64,000 nucleotides of DNA from contig JAIBAM010000007.1 of the NCBI GenBank assembly GCA_019695175.1, positions 1 to 64,000 on the forward strand. Direction: 5' to 3'. The notes below the pieces were generated by a model. That model ran no database searches and was not told the DNA's origin. It saw nothing but the letters and a program-made list of their open reading frames with translations. This stretch comes from Bdellovibrionales bacterium (GTDB lineage: Bacteria; Bdellovibrionota; Bdellovibrionia; Bdellovibrionales; UBA1609). The translations under genes and the position numbers were made by a program. Shown piece after piece: positions 58,271-64,000 of the stretch; the stretch's first letter is position 1, and every line of letters begins with the position of its first letter.

Positions 58271-61036
58271 ATGCTAATGATTAAAAAGAAATCGCTAAGT
58301 AAACAAAAAGTTAATAAAAATATAAAAAGCAAAACAAATCAAAAAACTATAAAAAGTAGTCAGAATGCCTCTAAAAAATTAGTTATTGTTGAGTCTCCAA
58401 CTAAAGCAAAAACTATTCGTAAGTTTTTGGACTCTTCTTATATGGTTGAATCTTGTATGGGGCACGTGCGAGATTTGCCCCAATCTGCAAAAGATATTCC
58501 TGAAAAGTTTAAGAAACAGTCTTGGGCAAACTTAGGAGTAAATGTAGAGAGTCGATTTGAACCGATTTATTGTATTCCAAAAAATAAGTTAAAAATAGTC
58601 CAAGAACTTAAAGAGAAACTACAACAAGCTAGTGAACTGATTTTGGCAACGGACGAAGATAGAGAAGGTGAAAGTATCTCTTGGCACTTGGTTGAATTAC
58701 TTAAACCCAGTATAAAATATAAAAGAATGGTATTTCATGAAATAACCAAAGAGGCGATTTTAAACGCTCTGGAAAAGTTTCGTAATATCGATGAAAATTT
58801 GGTTAGGGCTCAAGAAGCTAGAAGAGTTTTGGATCGTCTGGTGGGATATACAATCTCGCCTTTACTTTGGAAAAAAGTTGCCTTTGGACTGTCGGCTGGT
58901 CGAGTGCAATCAGTGGCGGTTAGACTTATTGCTGAAAGAGAACAGGAGAGGATAAGATTTAAAAAAGCTGTCTATTCCACATTGGTTGCTCAAAATAAAA
59001 AAGGATCAGCCACTTTTGAAAGTAAATTGTATTCATACAAAAGCAGAAAAATAGCCTTGGGGCGGGATTTTGACGGAGAAACAGGAAAATTATTTCAAGA
59101 AAAAGTTGAGAACACCCTGCACTTATTGGAACCAGAAGCACTTAGAATAAGTGAAATGGTTAGCAAGTTAAGTTGGATTGTGGAAGACGTGGAAGAAAAA
59201 CCAATATCTAGAAAGCCAAGTGCACCCTTTATAACGTCTACGCTCCAACAAGAAGCTAATCGCAAATTAGGTCTGGGAGCTAGAGAAACAATGTCAATTG
59301 CGCAGAAACTTTATGAAAATGGATTGATAACTTATATGAGAACAGATTCTACCAATCTGTCAGCCCAGGCGATTGAAGCATGTCGTTCTAGTATTTTAAG
59401 TATTTTTGGCAAAGAATATTTACCATCCGAACACAGAGATTACACCTCCAAAAAAGTAAAGGGGGCTCAGGAAGCCCATGAAGCTATTCGCCCCGCTGGG
59501 ACAAAATTTATTGTTCCAGAAAGTTCAGGATTAATGGGCATTCAATATTCACTCTATGAACTAATATGGAGGCGAACTATTGCTTCTCAAATGGTAAATT
59601 CACAGCATAAACAGGTAAGTTTAAAATTGAGAGCTGGAGATGCTTTATTCAATGCTTCAGGAATGACGGTAGAATTTTCGGGATATTTGAAGGTTTACTC
59701 TGACAGTGAGGAAGATAGTTCTGAAAAAGAAGTGCATTTGCCACGGCTAAAGGTAGGTGATTCTGTTGAGTGCCTTAGGGTAAATTTTCTAAACCATGAA
59801 ACAAAACCCCCATCGCGATATAATGAAGCTTCATTAATTCAAACACTTGAAAAAGAAGGCGTAGGACGCCCTTCGACGTATGCAGCAATTATTAGTACGA
59901 TTCAGGATCGAGGCTATGTAAAGAAAAATAATAACATTTTATATCCAACCTTTACGGCACTTGTAGTCATTAAACTTTTAAGTCGCTATTTACCAGACTA
60001 CGTGGATTTAAAATTTACCTCGGCAATGGAAGAAAGACTTGATGATATAGCAAGTGGAGAATTGGATTGGGTTAAATATTTAACGAGTATTTATTTTGGA
60101 ACTCAAGGATTAAAAGCTCAGGTGGATATGCAAGAAAAAGCTATTAAAGGCGATGATTCCAGAGCTATTACATTTAATAATTTGCCTGGTCTTATTTTTA
60201 AAGTAGGCAGATACGGGGCCTATGTTTGTCGCAAAAATCAAAGTGAAGAGGTTTGTGCGTCACTTCCCGAAACTATATTTCCTGGCGACATGACAAGCGA
60301 GACTGCCAATAAATTAATTGATCAAAAAATATCTGGAGCTGATGCGCTTGGTCATGATCCTCTCACTGGTCTACCTGTTTATGTACTCACTGGCCGCTTC
60401 GGTCCTTATGTACAATTGGGTGATATGAATCTCAATGAAGAAAAGGAAAAGACACCCAAATCAAAAAGTAAACGAAAGTCTTCTCATAAAGAAGAGCCAA
60501 ACTTTAAGGAGATAAAAGGTCAGAAGAAAAAGGAGATGGAAAATAAAGTGGCAATTAAGCCAAAACGAATGTCCATTCCCACAATGATGGATCCTGCAAA
60601 AATTACTTTGAAGCAAGCTTTAGACTTACTGTCATTACCAAAAAAATTAGGAACACATCCATCATCAGGAAAAGAAGTCAAAAAGGGATTGGGTCGTTTT
60701 GGGCCTTACGTGGTTCATGATGGTGACTTTAGATCTGTGCCCAAGACCGATGACATTTTCCAAGTGAGTTTAGAAAGGGCGCTTGAGCTGCTGGCTCAAC
60801 CAAAAAAAGGTAGAGGAAGGGCATCTCCTATTAGAGAGTTGGGTTTACATCCAGATTTAAAAGAGGAAATACTTATTTTTAATGGCAAGTTTGGACTCTA
60901 TTTAAAAGTAGGAAAACTAAATGTTTCTCTGCCTGAGGGTGTGAAACCAGAAGAGGTAGATAGGGATCAGGCACTGAAGCTCATTGCAGAAAAAAGCGAA
61001 AAATCCCAACCTTCAAAGTCAAAGAGGAAAAAGTAA
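58271..61036 (+). CDS. topA: DNA topoisomerase I
   Basis: 921 residues. Type IA topoisomerase that relaxes negative supercoils. A Lys-rich N-terminal extension of about 35 residues precedes the TOPRIM domain (LVIVESPTKAKTIRKFL; ILATDEDREGESISWHL). The active-site Tyr is in GLITYMRTDSTNLS. The C-terminus has repeated beta elements GRYGAYVCR, GRFGPYVQL, GRFGPYVVH and GKFGLYLKV instead of Cys4 zinc fingers, as in many non-enteric TopA proteins. The end is strongly basic. The start is either the ATG at 58271 or 58277. dprA, its usual neighbour, is 6.7 kb upstream. Confidence 0.95.
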   Translation: MLMIKKKSLSKQKVNKNIKSKTNQKTIKSSQNASKKLVIVESPTKAKTIRKFLDSSYMVESCMGHVRDLPQSAKDIPEKFKKQSWANLGVNVESRFEPIYCIPKNKLKIVQELKEKLQQASELILATDEDREGESISWHLVELLKPSIKYKRMVFHEITKEAILNALEKFRNIDENLVRAQEARRVLDRLVGYTISPLLWKKVAFGLSAGRVQSVAVRLIAEREQERIRFKKAVYSTLVAQNKKGSATFESKLYSYKSRKIALGRDFDGETGKLFQEKVENTLHLLEPEALRISEMVSKLSWIVEDVEEKPISRKPSAPFITSTLQQEANRKLGLGARETMSIAQKLYENGLITYMRTDSTNLSAQAIEACRSSILSIFGKEYLPSEHRDYTSKKVKGAQEAHEAIRPAGTKFIVPESSGLMGIQYSLYELIWRRTIASQMVNSQHKQVSLKLRAGDALFNASGMTVEFSGYLKVYSDSEEDSSEKEVHLPRLKVGDSVECLRVNFLNHETKPPSRYNEASLIQTLEKEGVGRPSTYAAIISTIQDRGYVKKNNNILYPTFTALVVIKLLSRYLPDYVDLKFTSAMEERLDDIASGELDWVKYLTSIYFGTQGLKAQVDMQEKAIKGDDSRAITFNNLPGLIFKVGRYGAYVCRKNQSEEVCASLPETIFPGDMTSETANKLIDQKISGADALGHDPLTGLPVYVLTGRFGPYVQLGDMNLNEEKEKTPKSKSKRKSSHKEEPNFKEIKGQKKKEMENKVAIKPKRMSIPTMMDPAKITLKQALDLLSLPKKLGTHPSSGKEVKKGLGRFGPYVVHDGDFRSVPKTDDIFQVSLERALELLAQPKKGRGRASPIRELGLHPDLKEEILIFNGKFGLYLKVGKLNVSLPEGVKPEEVDRDQALKLIAEKSEKSQPSKSKRKK

Positions 61037-61083
61037 CAATAAAATCAGTTTTATGAATTGGAAAATTACGAGCTAACAAAAAT

Positions 61084-63894
61084 TCAGTAGTAACTAAATT
61101 GAAAATCATCTCCAGAATTAAAATTAACCTTTTCGTTGATTGTAACTGTATTTCCCGATGCCACCCAATCACTTTGTTCGAGTGCCATCCAATCAGATGT
61201 GCCGCGAGCTCGCAAAAAAACTTTGCGGATTCTTTGATAGGGTTTCAACTGATTTAGAGTGAATGATCTTTGGATTCGAGATTTAATAACTTGGCTTAAA
61301 TTGATCAATGCAGAAGAATAGTCATCAGATTGAACACTTTCCTTTTTTCCATTCATTTTATTGATGAGTTCTTCATAGGCGATGCCAATACTTCCACCAG
61401 TACCCACATTATCGTTGGTTCTTCGTATGAACACTGTGGTAATTGGTAATTGATTCGCACTAAATAGTTCAGAAGATCGATTGTAGATATAATTGGTTAG
61501 ATTTTTTCCTGGAGCATAATTATTTTTTCCAATTTTTTGACTACCACTGACAAAATCTACAATAAGTTCGTTGGAACGATAAGGAGCTCCGGTTTGAACT
61601 AGATAAGTTGGTAAACCATTAACTGGTATACAAATTTTATTTGCTTCAGAAAGGAGTTTGTCTTCAAAAGGATTTCCAACAGTGTTTCTACTTTCTAATG
61701 AAGATCTACAATTGGCACCATTTTTAATTTTTAAAAAATATTCTTGTAAAGTTGAATTTTCTGTAATTTGAGGTGATGAAGAAAGTTGACAGACATTTGT
61801 TTTAGAAGCTTTACAAAGACTGTCACAAGTGAGCTCTTCGTTGATGATAAAGGGGGACCTTTCTGTTACACTATGCGCTGGGATGAATTCGTCTAGGCAT
61901 CGCTTTTTTAATAAAGAACTTTCTGAACACTCCTTCAATGAGTTGGTTCTGCAAGAGTTTGCATTTGTAGAAGACATTGATAAGTCTTTTGATTGGGAAT
62001 TCTGTTGAACAACAGTGCAAGTTCCGTTGGTAGGCCAGTTTTTAGTGTCATCTTGAGTGCTAATTTGGTTTAACACTTGGTTTCTAAAATTTGGGGTGCA
62101 AGGTTGACCGGGATCTGTTAATGGGTCACTCCCGTTTGAACTATCAAATGGTATATTGAAAGTTTTAGTTAAAAGAGTGGGTTGAGAAGTAAGAGTGCAA
62201 CTGGGGTTATGTGAGGAGTCAATGAATGCTCCTGGCAAAGAAGAAGCTTTCTGTCGACATAAAGATTCACTAGAAAAGTCACCATCAACTAAATAAGATC
62301 TGTTGGCGTAGGTGGCTTGAGTAACACAGCCAGGTGTATTGTTTGGGCAGGGGCCCATACCATTAAAATTTGAACTAAGTGTACAAGTTATTGGATAGTC
62401 GCTGTGTATGTAAACGTCAGAAATTTGTTGTCCTCGAGACATACACAGTGCATTTGAAGTGGTAAAATCACCGACGACTGTTAAAGAAACATTTTGATCG
62501 GAAGGCACTATAACACAATTATTGTTTGTCATTGAACAATTAGCTCTGTCGATCAATCCCCCACTTTCACAAGTTGGAGAATAGGGCGAATTTAGCAATG
62601 CATTTCTATTGATAGCTTTAGCCATACTATTACAGTCAGGGGCCAAGTCATTATAAACTGTTCTTGTTTCTCTATTGTAAACACATTGACTTTCAACAGG
62701 AACACCATCTCTTATTGGGCAATCCTTTAAAAAAAATCTAACAATGGTGCTTGGGTATTTTTTTGAAATTATTTTACGATAGGAAAGAGTTGTTTGAGGA
62801 GAAACAAAGAAATACCCGTTAATAGTACTATAGGTAATATTCGTTTTTGGAACTTGAGTGGTAGCCTCATAGTTAAGACGATAACCATTGATATAATTTG
62901 AGGTGCACTTTGAGCCTACAGAATTTGTAACCTCATACTCAAATTTTGTTTTTCGGGTTTCACAATAACCCTTTATTAAGTCTTCTTGTCCAGTGAACTG
63001 TTGGTAGGATCGGACGCATTTATCTCCTGCTGGGTTGGAGTCATTTTCATCCGTGACAACTATAAATGCGGGTAAATCCCCTGGATTAACAAAGGGGTCA
63101 TTGTCTCTTAGAATTCTTGCTATGGAACAAAGTCCGCTTTCACTATCGACTAGTTCATCAAATTTGACATTCAAATTTTCATGATTTGGGTTTTCAATGT
63201 TGGTGGGAGATCTTTCTGGGTCCAAAAGAGCCAATCTGTTTTTGAAGTCAGTTTTAACTAAATGAGGTGATTCATTTGCAGTTTTATGAATGCCAGACTC
63301 AAAACTAAAAGTTCCATTTCCCTGATCTTTTAAACCCAAAACAGGTGCTGGTGAAAATGTTATCAAATTTTGTCGTACATCTTGCTTGATGTCATAACCA
63401 ATAATGTCCCCAGGTAAAGCGCCACTGAGAAAAGTATTCCTTTCATTAGCGGTAACTGTATTTAAACTTAAATTTTTTAACTGAGATAGATTTTTGTAAT
63501 AATTTTGCAATAAATTTAGCTGTGGATTGCTATAACTTAAACTGTTTTGAGCTGTAGTTATTAAATAAACCGTAAGATCAAATGGGGTTAAATTTGAACT
63601 ATTATTGCTGTCGAAAATTTTATCAAAAGACTGAGATAAATTAACTTGATTTGATTTCATTGTGTAAGAGTTATCAACAATAAAAAAAAGCTTTAAAGAA
63701 GGTAGTCCTTGTGTTCCTGCAGTAAACTGAACTGACTCCCAGGGGCAGTTTTTTCCACAATCAAAAGAAAGCAAACTATCCTCTGTTGGTTGAAATGAAA
63801 CCTTGGAACAGTTTTGGAAAATTGATAGTATCAAAATAATTAAGACAATTATTCTATAAATTGAGATATGTTTTTTTAAATTATTAATGATCAT
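61084..63894 (-). CDS. large Cys-rich lipoprotein with a von Willebrand A-like domain and internal repeats
   Basis: 936 residues from the ATG at 63894, chosen because AAAGG lies 9 bases upstream; an in-frame GTG at 63903 is too close to that site. A hydrophobic signal ends in the lipobox SIFQNC, so the Cys near residue 29 should be lipidated. A VWA-like domain starts at about 65 with a MIDAS-like FFIVDNSYTMKSNQ, and FIVVTDEND at about 280 fits its later metal-binding strand. The central part is rich in Cys and has two related units of about 35 residues (about 475-510 and 537-573), each with the pattern V(V/D)GDF(T/S)(T/S)...LC......(I/F)I.S...(I/S)CTL. The C-terminus is beta-rich. It is probably a surface or periplasmic adhesion or assembly protein; the function is not known. 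Confidence 0.78.
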   Translation of the reverse strand: MIINNLKKHISIYRIIVLIILILSIFQNCSKVSFQPTEDSLLSFDCGKNCPWESVQFTAGTQGLPSLKLFFIVDNSYTMKSNQVNLSQSFDKIFDSNNSSNLTPFDLTVYLITTAQNSLSYSNPQLNLLQNYYKNLSQLKNLSLNTVTANERNTFLSGALPGDIIGYDIKQDVRQNLITFSPAPVLGLKDQGNGTFSFESGIHKTANESPHLVKTDFKNRLALLDPERSPTNIENPNHENLNVKFDELVDSESGLCSIARILRDNDPFVNPGDLPAFIVVTDENDSNPAGDKCVRSYQQFTGQEDLIKGYCETRKTKFEYEVTNSVGSKCTSNYINGYRLNYEATTQVPKTNITYSTINGYFFVSPQTTLSYRKIISKKYPSTIVRFFLKDCPIRDGVPVESQCVYNRETRTVYNDLAPDCNSMAKAINRNALLNSPYSPTCESGGLIDRANCSMTNNNCVIVPSDQNVSLTVVGDFTTSNALCMSRGQQISDVYIHSDYPITCTLSSNFNGMGPCPNNTPGCVTQATYANRSYLVDGDFSSESLCRQKASSLPGAFIDSSHNPSCTLTSQPTLLTKTFNIPFDSSNGSDPLTDPGQPCTPNFRNQVLNQISTQDDTKNWPTNGTCTVVQQNSQSKDLSMSSTNANSCRTNSLKECSESSLLKKRCLDEFIPAHSVTERSPFIINEELTCDSLCKASKTNVCQLSSSPQITENSTLQEYFLKIKNGANCRSSLESRNTVGNPFEDKLLSEANKICIPVNGLPTYLVQTGAPYRSNELIVDFVSGSQKIGKNNYAPGKNLTNYIYNRSSELFSANQLPITTVFIRRTNDNVGTGGSIGIAYEELINKMNGKKESVQSDDYSSALINLSQVIKSRIQRSFTLNQLKPYQRIRKVFLRARGTSDWMALEQSDWVASGNTVTINEKVNFNSGDDFQFSYY

Positions 63895-63903
63895 CCCTGC
63901 CAC

Positions 63904-64000
63904 CCTTTAAACAATTTTATTGCAAATGAAATGCCAGAAATTTTTTTAGAAAACACTAAAAACCTGTGTGTTTATTTGGTATCAGATTGAGGCTCTAGTT
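63904..64000. other. window end upstream of the VWA lipoprotein gene
   Basis: 97 bases, AT-rich, presumably carrying the promoter of the minus-strand lipoprotein gene. No further gene can be supported before the window ends. Confidence 0.3.

Overview
The window looks like a chromosomal segment of a low-GC, Gram-negative predatory-type bacterium of the Bdellovibrionota (Bdellovibrio/Pseudobdellovibrio-like). This is inferred from the 16S rRNA as I remember the group, from the many outer-membrane barrels and lipoproteins, from the LpxH and FtsQAZ genes, and from long chemotaxis fusions. No database was searched. Gene density is high, with short gaps, many ATGA overlaps and frequent GTG/TTG starts.

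Layout. 1-0.5 kb: frameshifted remnant of an IS5-like transposase. 0.5-4.3 kb: clpP-clpX (minus) diverging from the leucyl aminopeptidase gene. 4.3-6.7 kb (minus): an outer-membrane barrel without a normal start codon for its signal peptide, an AMIN-domain protein and a pilin-like protein with a class III (Flp-type) motif. 6.9-12.5 kb: ftsQ-ftsA-ftsZ, an lpxH-like hydrolase and the convergent nadK. 12.8-18 kb: two related small lipoproteins, an Ada-type methyltransferase, an MFS-acyltransferase fusion, a heptanucleotide tandem repeat and a small protein that may have the ribosome-hibernation-factor fold. 18.2-23.4 kb: a candidate extracytoplasmic flavin electron-transfer cluster (barrel, FMN-binding protein, ApbE, four-helix His-rich membrane protein), followed by dapF and a flavin/2Fe-2S reductase. 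23.5-26.7 kb: a DUF3187-like barrel and a DUF885 zinc peptidase. 26.7-34.5 kb (minus): a chemotaxis operon, cheA (split by a frameshift at a C7 tract), cheW, mcp, a cheR-receiver-degenerate-cheB fusion and cheB. 34.8-45.7 kb: porin-like barrel, mrp, a membrane-anchored J-like protein, glyS, ppdK and smc. 45.8-51.6 kb: ComEC split into two genes, a TPR protein, a LysM protein and dprA. 51.6-57.1 kb: a complete rRNA operon (16S, tRNA-Ile, 23S, 5S) with promoter, processing stems and terminator. 57.2-64 kb: a HAD phosphatase, topA and a large VWA-type lipoprotein.

How the genes work together. ClpXP supplies regulated proteolysis and FtsQAZ division. The ComEC parts and DprA suggest DNA uptake. 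The chemotaxis operon encodes a full receptor-kinase-adaptation set, but its kinase is out of frame as sequenced. The 18-23 kb cluster could pass electrons from NAD(P)H through a membrane haem protein to covalently bound periplasmic flavin; the link to the reductase is only positional. The most informative points are the cheA slip site, the inactive-looking CheB domain fused to CheR, the flavin cluster and the barrel whose signal peptide has no standard start codon. I saw no CRISPR array, prophage or intact mobile element.
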